The notes beneath the pieces were generated by a model. The model saw only the letters and a program-made list of their open reading frames with translations. It was not told where the DNA came from and did no database searches. Shown one piece after another: positions 33,955 to 45,797 of a stretch of 64,000 nt of DNA (its first letter is position 1; every line of letters begins with the position of its first letter). Source of the DNA: Cliona cf. orientalis (Eukaryota > Porifera > Demospongiae > Clionaida > Clionaidae); contig OZ005697.1 in assembly GCA_963930775.1 (NCBI GenBank), positions 558,001 to 622,000 of the forward strand, in the 5' to 3' direction. The position numbers were made by a program, and so were the translations under genes.

Positions 33955-34163
33955 CCTTCCTACCGTTTTGCTATGTTTCATGAAAGAGGTGTTTCTACGA
34001 TGCCTTTTTTATTTATGCAATTTCCAATCGCCAGGTTATGCACTAATTAAATTAATGCAAAATTACCGGAGCTTTATGTATACCGTGTCAATAAGTAAAA
34101 AATTATAATATTCCGTATTTCTGATAATTGGATAGAAATGTGGTAAAAAGTGCAGTATCAATC

Positions 34164-36963
34164 TCAGAGATTCAGTCTGACATTGTAAGAAGGTCCACTT
34201 GTGTCCTCGATACGAACAGTTGCCTTTAGAGCACCGCTGTCCACCTGTTGTTCCAGTCTGACTCTGCCTCTCTCTCCATCACGAGTCTTAGCGAGATTAA
34301 ACCACACCTTAGGGGAAAAAGCAGAAAAAATATTAAAATTTTAGTTCCTAGTTGTAATAGTCATCACAATTTTTTTTTTTTAACAGCATACCTGAACCAA
34401 AGGTCGCATATACTTAGCCACTGTGGTGATCCGTAGATTGCTAATAGAACTCCTTGATATCTGTGTGAAAATGAGAGAGGGGGGAGAGAAAGAGAGAGAG
34501 AAGAGATGCTTTATCACTGTTTTAAAATCAAAATTAGTGTTCATACTTATTCTTACCTCTAACTGGATTTCTAGTAGGTTGTGGATAGAGTCGGCAAGGT
34601 TTGGTGAAGTGTCATTACCACTAACATTGGCAGCAAAGATGTCAGACGGCAGCTCGCTCTGTAAGATGTCCTCCAGCAGAGTATGGGGCACATCAGGCTC
34701 AGCTAGAGAAGAAAAAAAAAATCACAAAAGAGCCGGATTTCTGGACAGCCTGTCAGGCCTTAGGCTCATGCATGCATTCTATAGCTTTTCTGTGTTGCAC
34801 ACTTATCTCTGAAAAAGCTGGTAATGTCTTACCACATGTGAAGGCAATGGGGTTGTATTGACTGATGTAGAGGAGAGAGGACGGCAGCTGGTGGGCATGG
34901 AGACACACCAGGTCACTGAGGCAGTCCCTGTTCATTAAGCAACCCTACAGTATAACAGCAACACTAGATATTTGTGATAGTCAAAACGACCGGCCTCCAT
35001 TTTACCTGTGTGATATTGCAGGGGTCACAGAATTCTCCCCCGCAATCAATATCTGTTTCATGTGAGCTCTGAACTCCATTGAAACACGTCCATTCTGAAA
35101 TTTAAAAAATTGGTTATAGTCTCATCCCTAGATTCTGAGGCTCATATTAAATTTTGAAAAACGAGGCTTTACATTCTTGAATGTACCTAAAATGGTAATA
35201 AATCCGCTTTCACTCTGAGCCGACCCATTCACATTCTCGACATAGCAAGCATACTCTCCAGAGTCGCCCAACTCCAGACTTTCAAACTGCAGCGAGGCGC
35301 TGTACAGCTGCTCGAGATGAACTCTCTCCGACAGATTAACAGCCACACCGTCCCTCGTCCACACTACGTTGGGAAATGGTGCCCCAGCCGTCACTTGGCA
35401 GGTCACAATGAGGGTCTGATTCGAGAGAAGTGTGGCATTCTGAGGCTGTCTCGACAATACTGGGGCAGCTGCAAAATTATATTATTCATAAGGAGAAAAA
35501 AAAAAAAATTTTCCATGATAGAAATAGACTCAAAATGCTGTATCTGGTACATGCACATGCATACTATGAGTTAACCAATACAATAGACTAGCTACAATAA
35601 CACAGGAACGTATACATTAATTTTAATATTACGATTAACTATCTATATTATAACTCACAGCATTGGAATCCAGTGGCAGTGGAGATTGAGGAGACAGCCT
35701 GGTTGATGTGAGGTGGGGGCCAGAGACAGAGAGTGGATGCATCGTTGACCAGGGCTAAAGTATTAGCTACAAGGAACTCTCCCAGCCAGAGCAGGAAACA
35801 GTCACATGACCAAGGGTTGCCGGAGAGATCACTATGGGCAAGTATTATCATACTGACATGCATAATAATAATGATTAATTTTATTGCTTACATTTGAGCC
35901 ATTGCTGGGTTCAGAGGCAACAAAAATCCATCAGGAATGTTTTGCAGAGCATTGCCAGCCAGGGATCTGAGATTAAAAATAATTACTATTAAATCATACT
36001 TTTTTGTCTGCACTTACAAGGTGGTGAGCTGTGGTATATCGAAGAGAAAGTCCACTGGGAGATCACTGAGTTGTTCATTTTGCTCAAGGTATCTGTGATG
36101 AGGAATTACATGACAATATCTTATGGAGTATGACATAGTACATAGTAGATTTCTTACAATCCTTGTAGAGAGGTGAGTCCTTGAAATATAGACCCATTAA
36201 GAGTTGATAGCGATGTACGACGGATGTATCTGAAGGAAATTTCCGATAATATCAGTTACGTAACTAGCCGCTAGCTAATGGGTGTTAAAATTGCACTCAC
36301 AGTTGCTCCAGCGCTGTTAAGTTGCTGAAAGCTCCATCTTCTATTGTCATTAATGGATTCCCATCAAGAGTGCTAGGAATTGGATGATCAGTGACAGTTA
36401 TTAATAAAAATTAATGTTAATAATTATGCTCACAGATTGGTAAGCCGGGGGAGGTTCTCCAGTGCCCCTGTGGGAATTAATGTTAATTGGTTGTCGTTGA
36501 GCACCAGCGTCTCCAGATTGGGATATGCAGAGAAGTTGGTCGGACTGAGGCTTGAAATTTCATTCCCTGTCATGATTCTGCACGCAACAGTATTTCAAAA
36601 TATCATAAATTAATAATTAAATACCATTGTAGCCTCATCCCCAGCCTTTAGGGGGATGAAGCTATCATGGTCAAAGTGAAATAGACAATATTTCATCACT
36701 AATATCGCCTAAAGATGATGAGCTGCACTGAAACGGACTCACATTCTATTTATAGTAGCTGCAGCTCCAGCTGGGACATAGGTGAATAGGGTGTCCACTC
36801 CCGTGATATCGGGCCGCGGGGTACAGTCCATGGTCACAGGCGCAGAGAAAGGAAAGCACGCGCAGCCGTCGATACATTGGCTGCGTGCCCGATCACTGAG
36901 CAGGAGGATGGGGAGCAGTACAGCCACGATCAACTTTGCTATCGACTCCATGTTAGCACGCAT
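34164..36963 (-). CDS. Secreted leucine-rich repeat / Ig domain protein
   Basis: Thirteen exons on the minus strand: 36963-36743, 36577-36434, 36372-36301, 36229-36158, 36092-36018, 35966-35892, 35831-35659, 35468-35187, 35094-35006, 34944-34833, 34702-34557, 34460-34392 and 34307-34164. They total 1674 bp, 557 aa. Layout: signal peptide (LIVAVLLPILLLSD), LRR N-cap (CIDGCACFPF...CTPRP), about six 24-residue LRRs mostly one per exon, LRR C-cap (NPWSCDCFLLWLGEF), one I-set Ig domain (VTCQVTAG...DSGEYACYVENVNG), a Cys-rich segment (ETDIDCGGEFCDPC, then CLMNRDC), then about 110 residues of unknown fold. There is no C-terminal hydrophobic span, so it should be secreted. The LRR-Ig architecture resembles the extracellular parts of LINGO/LRIG/peroxidasin proteins; I cannot assign an orthologue. 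Confidence 0.85.
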
Positions 36964-37182
36964 CGCTTGTTTCTTTGTTGTGCGCGCAACCGTTGCTTGG
37001 GGGAGGGGCTTATTTGCGCAATGAATTTTGCATGCTGCGCGGTTTGTACCTTGCAGAATGACAATAAATAAGTGTAGACTTGGTTTAGGCTAACAAAAAA
37101 GAACAATGGCTCAGTTTTCATAATAATATCATTAACATGTGCTCATAAAAATTATAAATAAAAATTTAATTATGATGAGTGT

Positions 37183-39381
37183 TCAAACTTGTTCCTGTAG
37201 TGCTTTCTTTCTAGCGAGGTACCTTTCCTTGGCCGAGGCCGCTCGCTGTTTCAGTGCCTCTCTTCTTCTCTCCCTCTCCCCTGCCCCCTCCTCCCCCTCT
37301 ATCTCCGCTCTCTTGGCTGCAGGTAAATCAGTCTCTTCCGCGGGAACATTTTCACTATCTCTCCGCCTCTTTCGCTCGCAATCGCTCAACCGATATACAT
37401 CGATATCGTGCAACTGAGGAAGCAGATCTTGCACCCAGGAGTACCGCACTGGACACAGTGTTCTCATGTAGGTTCTGGCCGTTTCGACCAGCTCAAAATA
37501 TACAACCCAGTCGAGCGAATTTTCACACCCAAAGAGGACCGAACTTGGGTGGATGTATGCCACAGTGGAGTGTCCGTCCATTGTTCTGAAGCTCCGCCTA
37601 CTTGCTCCGAGTCTCGCCACGTTACCGAACAGCCCATAGCAGAGAGACTGCCTCACACGTTCCGTCAGTGGGGAACGTCTAGGATCTAGATCATGACCGA
37701 AATTGATATTCTGTCGATGAAGGATTGACTCCAGTTGCTGGTGAACGCTCTGTGCTGTCTTTATAGCTCGCCAGTGTATGCAGTGCTCCCTACACCACCT
37801 CTTAAGGTGATCACTCTTAGAAGCCATCTCGTAAATTGCCAAAAGCGTCGAAAAATCGCTCGTACCACCTCCAGCTTCTGCCAGCTCTCTGTGCACCTCG
37901 AGAGCCCTCTCGGCCTCCTCCTTCGTGGAAGGACGCACGTAGACATTTTCCACTGAGAGCATGGCTACTATAGGCAAGATGGCTTCTTCGCAGTTGAGCT
38001 GTTTCGAGCGGATCAGAGCTCTCGCTAGGCTGGGCTGAAGGGGGAACTCCACTAGTTGACGCCCCAGTGGGGTCACGTGACCATCAGCATCAATCGCTTG
38101 AAAGTAGTAGAGCTGTCTTAGAGCCTCGAGGATCATTCGTTCTTCTGGAACGTCGAGGTATTGGAACTCTAGCACGTTGCTTATCCCCATACACTTGAGA
38201 TTGAGTATGACAGATGTTAGACTGGTTCGTTGGATTTCCGGCACGGTCGATTCATCCAGTGAATCATAAAACTTCTTGCTATAGAGACGGTAGCACTTTC
38301 CAGCCCGAGTTCTTCCAGCTCGTCCTGTCCTTTGAATCGCTTCAGATTTCGCTATCGGTACGATGTCAAGACTGTCAAGCCCCGTCCGAGGGTTGTAGGC
38401 TAACTGCTTCACGTAACCACAGTCGACGACATACACCACTCCGTCAATAGTAAGAGAAGTAGCTGCTATGTTCGTGGATACTATGATCCTTCTAATACCT
38501 TTCTCGACTGGTTCAAACACCCTCTGTTGCTGCTCGGTCGATAAAGCGCCGTAGAGGGGTAAAATTAACAACCCCCTAATTTTCGAACAGCGTACGTCGT
38601 GCTCGTAGTCTACGTTCTCGGCTGTCTTAAAGAGACGGTTGCAGATGCTTTCGATTTCCGACTGCCCCGTGAGGAAGATGAGGATGTCCCCCTCGTCTTG
38701 GTCCAAATGAATGTCCATGACGGTGCGAGAAACTTGTGACATGTAGGTCAGCTTTTTCTGATCAAAAGCCTCATCTGTACAGCAGTACTGAATACTCACA
38801 GGGAACGTACGACCAGGAATCGCGAAAACCGGACAAGAGTTGAAAAATTGGGAAAATTTTGTGACATCGAGAGTTGCCGACATGATGACCACTTTCAGAG
38901 GCGATTTTCTCGTCCTAAACTCCGATATCGGTTTATCTAGGAGTGTCTTGACCAAGCCAAAAAGGATATCAGTAGCTAAGCTTCTTTCGTGAGCTTCATC
39001 GAGCACGACCACGCTGTAGCGCGATAGTTCTCTATCTTCAAGAAACTCTCTCAAAAGGCAACCATCGGTCATGTACTTGATTTTAGTCAGAGCCGACGAA
39101 CAATCATCAAACCGTACCTGATAACCGACCGTACCGCCTAGATTGGCCTCTAACTCGAACGAGACACGATGAGCCACGGAAATGGCGGCCACCCTGCGCG
39201 GCTGTGTGACTCCAATCATGGCGTCTTTCGAGTAGCCGGCCTTGTGGAGAAACTGAGGAAATTGTGTAGTCTTTCCACAGCCCGTTTCGCCCGTGATGAC
39301 CACACATTGTGACTTCTCCACCGCCTCCAACAGCTGAGCTTCGTAACTGTGGATAGGGAGCTCTTTCTTTGACGAATCCAT
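37183..39381 (-). CDS. DHX40: DEAH-box RNA helicase DHX40, intronless
   Basis: A single open frame of 732 aa. The start is the ATG of MDSSKKELPI at 39381; an upstream in-frame GTG was not used. Helicase motifs in order: I GETGCGKTT, Ia TQPRRVAA, II DEAH, III SAT, IV ILIFLTGQSEIE, V STNIAATSLTIDG, VI QRTGRAGR. After these come the winged-helix/HA2-type region and an OB-like C-terminus with RTMDGHSTVAYIHPSSVLF. GVTQPR, YQVRFDDCSS and MTDGCLLREFL match DHX40 rather than DHX8/15/38. The C-terminus is Arg/Glu/Lys-rich (AKERYLARKKALQ). A role in RNA or RNP remodelling, probably nuclear, is inferred from the family. The lack of introns contrasts with most neighbours, which may reflect retrocopying or intron loss. 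Confidence 0.95.
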   Translation of the reverse strand: MDSSKKELPIHSYEAQLLEAVEKSQCVVITGETGCGKTTQFPQFLHKAGYSKDAMIGVTQPRRVAAISVAHRVSFELEANLGGTVGYQVRFDDCSSALTKIKYMTDGCLLREFLEDRELSRYSVVVLDEAHERSLATDILFGLVKTLLDKPISEFRTRKSPLKVVIMSATLDVTKFSQFFNSCPVFAIPGRTFPVSIQYCCTDEAFDQKKLTYMSQVSRTVMDIHLDQDEGDILIFLTGQSEIESICNRLFKTAENVDYEHDVRCSKIRGLLILPLYGALSTEQQQRVFEPVEKGIRRIIVSTNIAATSLTIDGVVYVVDCGYVKQLAYNPRTGLDSLDIVPIAKSEAIQRTGRAGRTRAGKCYRLYSKKFYDSLDESTVPEIQRTSLTSVILNLKCMGISNVLEFQYLDVPEERMILEALRQLYYFQAIDADGHVTPLGRQLVEFPLQPSLARALIRSKQLNCEEAILPIVAMLSVENVYVRPSTKEEAERALEVHRELAEAGGGTSDFSTLLAIYEMASKSDHLKRWCREHCIHWRAIKTAQSVHQQLESILHRQNINFGHDLDPRRSPLTERVRQSLCYGLFGNVARLGASRRSFRTMDGHSTVAYIHPSSVLFGCENSLDWVVYFELVETARTYMRTLCPVRYSWVQDLLPQLHDIDVYRLSDCERKRRRDSENVPAEETDLPAAKRAEIEGEEGAGERERRREALKQRAASAKERYLARKKALQEQV

Positions 39382-39547
39382 AACGTTTCTCCCCACCGGT
39401 GATATCAGCGTTTTAAATACGTTTCTAAATAGAGCGCATCATCATAGTCACGTGGTAGTTCTATGTCCCGCCCACTGCATGCACCATTGAGCATGAGTGC
39501 ACTAGCACTGTACTGACCTCTTCTTGCAAGAAGCTAGCCAGAAAGCC
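39382..39547. promoter_or_regulatory. Divergent promoter DHX40 / RABL6 with CACGTG E-box and GC box
   Basis: 166 bp separate the two start codons. The stretch contains GTCACGTGGT (E-box, USF/MYC type) near 39448 and GTCCCGCCCAC (GC-box-like) near 39464. The motifs are seen directly; function is inferred. Confidence 0.5.
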
Positions 39548-42500
39548 ATGGGAAACGAACAGGGTAGGCTCGGGGAGCCGACGCCAGCTGGAATCCAGTC
39601 CATGGACGAAAGCTTGCAGAAGAAATTCTCCAAGGGCATTCAGTACAACAGTAAGTAGCAAAAATGGACAGGTTGCCATGCTAGCATCTAGTCTGGGGCA
39701 CCAGCCACCTTCCTTTCTCTTGCGAAGTCCCCAGACTAGATGCTAGTGTGGTATACGTGTATATTTAATATGAGATGGGAGGTGATACAATTTTTTGCCT
39801 TGAATTTCAGTGAAGATTGTGATTCGTGGTGATAGGAATACGGGAAAGTCTTGTCTGTTTCATCGTATGGAGGGCAAAGTTTTTCAGGAGGCCTACATAC
39901 CTACCAATGAAATACAGGTACATACTAAAGCTACGATATTCCTGGTATACAGCACACAGTGTACCTTCTATCTTTTTTCTCATGAGTATTGAAAGTCATT
40001 TTCTGTTTTTGCATCAGGTTACCAGTATACTGTGGAGCTACAGAGGTGAGTTAGACCTGGAGTAATACATGCACAGTGCATTGGTACTATTGTCATATTA
40101 TGTGCTTACTATTTAGTTCTTCGTTACGTTAATTTGTAATTTCGTAACTGTGTACTGAATTCCTTGTATTGTATATTATGCAACCATGGGTGTACGTACA
40201 TGCTATCTACGATCCCTTGCCCCATTCACCCTTTGTTGAAAACATTGGCAGTGACTCAACAATCTCACGATAATAACACTGTGAGCAGCCCCTATAGCCT
40301 CGTTCCCTGGCCCAATTCCGAGCTAGCCTCGTCCCCAGGCCACTCCCACGTTTTGGCCTGGGAGTGAGGCTAATTCCCAGCTTGGATGTTGCAAACCAAT
40401 AAAGATATGTACATTGTACATATAGCCTAGGGATAGGGTATTAAACTGCCACCCGCTTGAAGTAGTTCAAGCTTCTAGGTGGCACTATTCCATGCAACAG
40501 TGTTATGCAGTAAGGTTTCACTGCATATAAACACACGAAATTTGCTCTTTTTGCAGTGAACTTGTCTTCCTTGCATACATTGGACCTGGTGGCCTTATTT
40601 TTCTGTGCACACTATTAGTATTAAATTAAGGCTATAAGAGGTGTATACTTTTATCTCATTACAGACAATTTGCAATCTTATCTGTGAAAATTTTGTTTCT
40701 GAGCATCATTTGGCAAAACCGGGAGATACCGTATTTCTTCTAAAAATTCGGCATGAAAATAATAATATTGCTTTAGCTTCGCCGAATTTTTAGAGGTTAA
40801 TATTCAACATTCTGTCTGCGTGCGCATTCCATTCCCGTTTATAGCATATACGCATGACGACCTTTGCCGAAAAATTAGAGACTATATTTGATCATTCGGT
40901 AAAGGGTGCCGAATAATTAGAAGGGCCGAATTTTTAGAAGAAATACGGTATTTAATTCTCGAAAATTTTATTTTATTATTTACTATGTAGTAACCAATGA
41001 CACTGTGAAGGTGGAGATATGGGATGTGGTCGATGAGGGGCGGCGTCAGAAGAAGAGCGGTCGCGGGGGAGGGCTGCTGAAAATGTTCAACGAACCAGAG
41101 GAGACGGAGGAGAGTGACGAGAAAGTACTGGACGCTGGGTTCCTCGACGTCTACAAGGGGGCACACGGAGTGGTCTTCCTCTATGACATCACCAAGCAAT
41201 GGTGAGGGGGTTAAATTTAGTTTGTAGTAGTGATAAAGAGGTTAAATTGATCATAATTATTATAATGCAAGGGACATGTATGTCGAATAGTATTCCTTCA
41301 GTGACATTACCAAGCAGTGATAGAGGGGTTAAAATTATCTGATAAATATGGTTTCATTGGGTGTACAGCTGCAGTTCAAAATATCCATCTGGTAGCACAT
41401 GTACACATATAACACCTGGAACTACTATTTCTTTGTTCCGATCATGATTACTCTTCCTCCTTATAATTTCATTTATGGTGTGTTTGTTGTCTCCCCCCCC
41501 CCCCTCCCACCACCAATCCATCCATCCACACACTCGTGCAGGACGTGGCAGTACATAGAGAGAGAGCTACCCAAGGTGCCCTTCCATCTACCTGTCATGA
41601 TACTGGTGAGTAAAAACAACAGATAATATAATATTATAGCAATCATTATTAATTTTTTATAAATTTGCAGGGTAATTTTCGTGACATGGGTGACCATAGG
41701 GTGGTCTCCAGGGAGGTCTGTTCCTACTATATTGAACACATGGACAGGTACAGTGGCTGAAAATTTATTAAAAATTTATTCAGTTTGAGTTGAATGATTG
41801 TGATCCCCAGCCTTCAGTGAGCAATCCCCCTTGATCTAGAAGTAGGCGGAGCTTAAAAGCTTCGCTGTAGTTATTACCCCCTCCTTACTCACACTTCCAC
41901 TGTGTCTCAAGAAAAATATTACGGGAGAACTTGTAGTGTTGTTCTCGCATTCTAGACCCGAAGGAGCAGCCGACGTGAGGTATGCGGAGGGTTCCATGAA
42001 GAACGGATTTGGTCTCATGCACCTTCACAAGTTTCTCAGTATACCCTTCCTACAGCTACAGGTATATAATTGTAATTATTATAAGCCATACCCACTGATA
42101 ATTACTACACCCTACTGATTACCGTATAGCCAGAAATATTGGCGGGAATTAAATTTGGCGGTTGAGCCCAAAATTGCTATTGCAAGAATATTGGCGGATT
42201 TTAATTTGACGGTGGTAATATAGACTGCCAAACCGCCAAATTTAATTTCCCGCCAAATTTTCCGGCTATACAGTATAAACACGGCTGTGCATTCATACAT
42301 GTACGTGTTTGTGCAGCAAGAGACTCTCCTTCAGCAGTTACAGGTGAACAGAGAGCAGACGCTAGCGGCTCGGGAGGAGCTGGACTCTGCCCACAGAACA
42401 GACGACCAAAACTATGATCTGTGAGTCTCTTTATATAATGCTCAGCTTTAAAATTTAATACAGTGTGATTTAATTTTGCTACATATATTATGTATAACAT

Positions 42501-44489
42501 TATTATTATTATAGGTTTGAGCAGAAGTTAGAGCGAATGGCTGTGGAAAGAGGTAGAAGGAGAACCAAATCAATCGAGCAGGAGCCAGGTCCAGGGGACG
42601 AAAGCCCAAGTAAGTATACTTTTTTTGCTAATCTCATTAATAGTTATTCTCTCTCTCTCTCTCCAAGCCACTCCCAGGAGAAGAGATCTAGCTGAAGTTG
42701 ACAATAGACTTCCTGGTGGAGGGGAGGAGGCTACTGATCACCCTCAGCAGCAGCCGCCCCAGAGACAGACTGCCTCTCCCAGCGACCAGGACAGAGACCG
42801 TAAAGGCTCCTTCAAGACCAAGCTCACTTCTAAGCTCTCAGGCTTCTTGGCTCGAGTGAAAGAGGAGCCAGGGAGAGAGGCGAAGCCATCGTCAGCTGCT
42901 GCCTCTTCTACCCCTCCTAGTAAGTGGAGGAAGCCTTTGCTACAATAGACACACTTAGGCAGTTATTGATACATACATGTAACATCAAGTGGAGTTTCAC
43001 TAATTTTTTTTGTCACTTGAGCCCAAATCATGGGTTCCCTTGACAGCATTTCCCACTATAATTTCCTGAAAATGTATTGCTTATCTCCTCCCTCCTTCTT
43101 TACTAGTGGCAGGTTCCCATCGACCACGAGCCAAGCCGACAACTAAGGTGGAGGACTTTGTTCCTGAGGGAGACGTGGACGATTTCTTTGAGGATGACGA
43201 AGAAGAGGAGGGTACAGAGGACGAGGAGGAGGACAGGTATGCTAGGAATGCTTTGATGTGCAATTTGAACCCTTTGATGTGCGCTTTAGAATCCTTTGAT
43301 GTCTACATTGGTATGCTTTGATCTCTTATTATACCTATGTAGTGATGAGGATGCTCAGACTAGCAAGCCTCAAATCACAATGGATGAAGACCTCTCCAGT
43401 CCAGAGGAGGAGGAGGAAGCTCCGCCCCCAGCCCCACCCACTGTCTCAAAACCTTCACCACAAGTCAAGCGTCCTCCAGTTGTGCTGAAGTCGGCAAAAG
43501 ATATTGAACTGACCGAGTCCGAGGAAGAGGAGGAGACCCCTGATGTTATGGCTGATGAGGATTTTGGAGAGGTGGACACTGCTCCATCTCTCCTGACCAG
43601 CAAGAAAACAAAAGATGTCCTCTCAGGTTAGTCTTTCATATAAAGTAAAGGGGACACCAGAAAATGAATATTTGCTGTATCCCCCACCTCCCACAAAAAT
43701 CTTCCTAGCCTAACCTTAATTTTGTTTTTTTTTTTTACTTTCTTGTAGGTGAGTTAGTTCCAGCAGCTGTTGAGAAGAAGAAGAAGGAGAGTAAAAAGAG
43801 CTCTGGTCTGATGCTGGAGTTCAACCTTCCCTCCCCAACTCCTCCTCAACCGAAGAAGACGGAAGAGAAGAAAGAATCACCAAAGGGCACACCTGATGTT
43901 GGAGAGAAAAGAAGAGACTCAAAAAGTAAGAAAAAATCCAAAAAGAGTCGACATGGAAAGGAGGAAGCTGAGTCGACATCGAAGGCGAAGTCAACGGGTC
44001 AACAGGGAGGAGGGGGTGATGGTGTGACAACGACAAGTCAGGCGCCTGTCGCTAGTGATGATCCATTTGGTCCCATTGCAGCTCTGGACGCCTGGCTTAA
44101 CTCAGACACAACAGAACCAGTGGTATGTTTGGGATATTTTTGCCCTTTATGTTGTGTCAATGAGTTTTGCATCACAGAGTGATATCCTTCAGCCGAGTAA
44201 AGTTGAATCCAAGGAGAAAGCTAAACCGTCACCCGTGGACGTTGGAGAAGAGATTGGAGAGGAGGAGGAAGGGGAGGAAAGCCCCGAGACACAACACAAG
44301 AAGACCAAGAAACACAAACACCATCACAAGAAGCACCATCACAGGGACGGGGGTGAGGAGGGAGCTGAGACTTCTTCATCAAGTAGTCGAAAGAAACATC
44401 GACATCACCACAAATCCTCGAGGCATGGAGGATCATCTAGCTCTAGTAGGCCATCAGCTGAGGCACTGGGAGAGTACAATCAGATTTAG
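39548..44489 (+). CDS. RABL6: Rab-like GTPase RABL6 (PARF)
   Basis: Fourteen exons: 39548-39650, 39811-39917, 40018-40045, 40991-41201, 41542-41605, 41671-41747, 41956-42061, 42317-42420, 42515-42609, 42668-42919, 43107-43236, 43343-43626, 43749-44122 and 44178-44489. They total 2247 bp, 748 aa, in frame. The GTPase-like domain (residues about 33-240) begins [14 protein letters not shown] (P-loop), then [11 protein letters not shown], a degenerate switch II (WDVVDEG) and, in place of NKx[11 protein letters not shown], as in vertebrate RABL6. A conserved SSMKNxFGLxxLHKF-type block ([15 protein letters not shown]) and an [10 protein letters not shown] coiled segment follow. The long C-terminal half is acidic (EDDEEEE) then Lys/His/Ser-rich, probably disordered. 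Human RABL6 is a nucleocytoplasmic GTPase-like protein linked to ARF/p53 and cell growth. Introns carry two MITEs. Confidence 0.95.
39672..39750. repeat. Short perfect foldback in RABL6 intron 1
   Basis: GCTAGCATCTAGTCTGGGG and CCCCAGACTAGATGCTAG are inverted around a loop of about 35 bp. A compact hairpin element with no coding content. Confidence 0.8.
40046..40990. mobile_element. 945-bp RABL6 intron with foldback (40324-40372) and MITE (40727-40950)
   Basis: The MITE has a perfect 26-bp terminal inverted repeat: it starts TACCGTATTTCTTC and ends GAAGAAATACGGTA, with AAAATTCGGC/GCCGAATTTT continuing the arms. A second internal GCCGAATTTTTAGA copy is present. The foldback TAGCCTCGTCCCCAGGCC/GGCCTGGGAGTGAGGCTA is related to 3155-3266. 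The rest is A/T-rich with nothing recognised. Confidence 0.9.
41202..41541 (+). other. RABL6 intron of 340 bp
   Basis: Contains a partial repeat of its own 5' end (GAGGGGTTAAA at about 41206 and 41324) and a CCCCCCCC run before the acceptor GTGCAG. Nothing else seen. Confidence 0.5.
42120..42275. mobile_element. MITE copy in a RABL6 intron, same family as 13153-13527
   Basis: Begins TACCGTATAGCCAGAAATAT, contains AAATTTGGCGGTTGAGCCC, and ends with the inverse arms CCGCCAAATTT and CCGGCTATACAGTA. About 156 bp, non-autonomous. Confidence 0.85.
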
Positions 44490-44569
44490 AATGATCTATA
44501 TATATTTTTGTGGTTATATTTGTGTGCTTTTGGTTGACCCCTCTTATTGTGTGGTATCACTTTCAGTTC

Positions 44570-44590
44570 AATTGCGCATGCGTATTGGGG
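44570..44590 (+). promoter_or_regulatory. NRF1-like palindrome and inverted CCAAT box upstream of PIN1
   Basis: TTGCGCATGCGTATTGG lies about 100 bp upstream of the PIN1 start codon. TGCGCATGCG matches the NRF1 core and ATTGG is an inverted CCAAT. A candidate poly(A) signal for RABL6 (AATAAA, near 44614) lies just downstream, so the two transcripts are nearly contiguous. Confidence 0.45.
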
Positions 44591-44675
44591 CAGGGCTCAT
44601 CATGGTGCGCGTTAAATAAAACATTTCCTTGAATTTGGCGGTGGATGCTGGCTCAGGTGTCAGAGAGAAAACGCT

Positions 44676-45500
44676 ATGGCAGAACTCCCTGAAGGTTGGG
44701 CGGCTAAGACGTCTTCCTCTACCGGTCGTACCTACTACCTGAACGAGTACACCAAAGCTACTCAGTGGGAGAAGCCGGAGCCAGTTCCCCCTGGACAAGT
44801 AAGGTTACTAGCTTCATCTCCTGGCCCTTTCTGCTCCTTTCAAAAGGCCTGGGGACGATATTAGGTAGATACAGGATCCCTTTCTAAGTCTGGTATAATC
44901 ATAACCAAAAGGGGGAGGGTTTGGAAACTTCATCTAGGTATTTGATCTCTTCAATGCAGGTCCGCGCATCTCATTTGCTTGTGAAGCACGAGAAATCTCG
45001 TCGTCCTTCCTCCTGGAAACAGGAGAAGATCACACGCTCCTTTGATGAGGCAATGGAGCTGATTACAAGTCAGACATTAAATTATGTCACTTATTAGTTC
45101 CCTGTGTGATATTCGTATAATTTTTGGACTGTTTTCTGCAGATTACAGAGCGAAAATAGAATCAGGAGAGGCAACTTTTGCAAAGCTTGCCTCCTCAGAG
45201 AGTGACTGTGGTAGTGCCAGAAAGGGAGGAGATCTTGGGGTGTTTGGCCGTGGACAAATGCAAAGTAGGCTAGCGTAGTCGATAAAATTCAATTTTGTCA
45301 TTTCCTTCCCCTATTTCTACAGAACCCTTTGAAGAAGCAACGTAAGTTTGATATTTTTTATGCCTAGTATCATTATTATGATTATACTATTTCTAAACCA
45401 AAATTGCTGTGATGACTGTAGATATGCCCTCAAGCTTGGTGAAATGAGCGAGCCAGTGAGTTCCGACTCTGGGATACATATCATCATTAGGACTGGCTGA
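44676..45500 (+). CDS. PIN1: Peptidyl-prolyl cis-trans isomerase PIN1
   Basis: Five exons: 44676-44798, 44960-45068, 45142-45264, 45323-45341 (19 bp) and 45422-45500. They total 453 bp, 150 aa. The N-terminal WW domain ([20 protein letters not shown]...TQWEKP) has both signature Trp residues. The parvulin domain has the basic phosphate-binding loop ([11 protein letters not shown]), the active-site Cys (SDCGSA) and [32 protein letters not shown] at the end. It isomerises pSer/pThr-Pro bonds in cell-cycle and signalling proteins. Length is close to the usual 163 aa. The 19-bp fourth exon is unusually small. Confidence 0.97.
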
Positions 45501-45797
45501 TTGTATTTTTTTTTGTGAACTGAACTCTGTATTTTGTATTTTCAGATCAATGCCACCAAGGTGTACCCATTATTGTTGTATAAAAGATACGAATAGTGGG
45601 CTGAAGAAGTGCTCTGTCTATTTTTAGATCATACTTTTGGGTTGTACCCAAAGATGGATATGTTACTATGAATAGTAACAAACAAAATCTCATAAAAGTG
45701 CGCGCGCGTGATTCGGAGTCGAGATCAGAGACAACATGACTTGACACAAGGAGCACATCTCAGCTCACCTATCCATTTTTGTCGGCTACTCACCATC

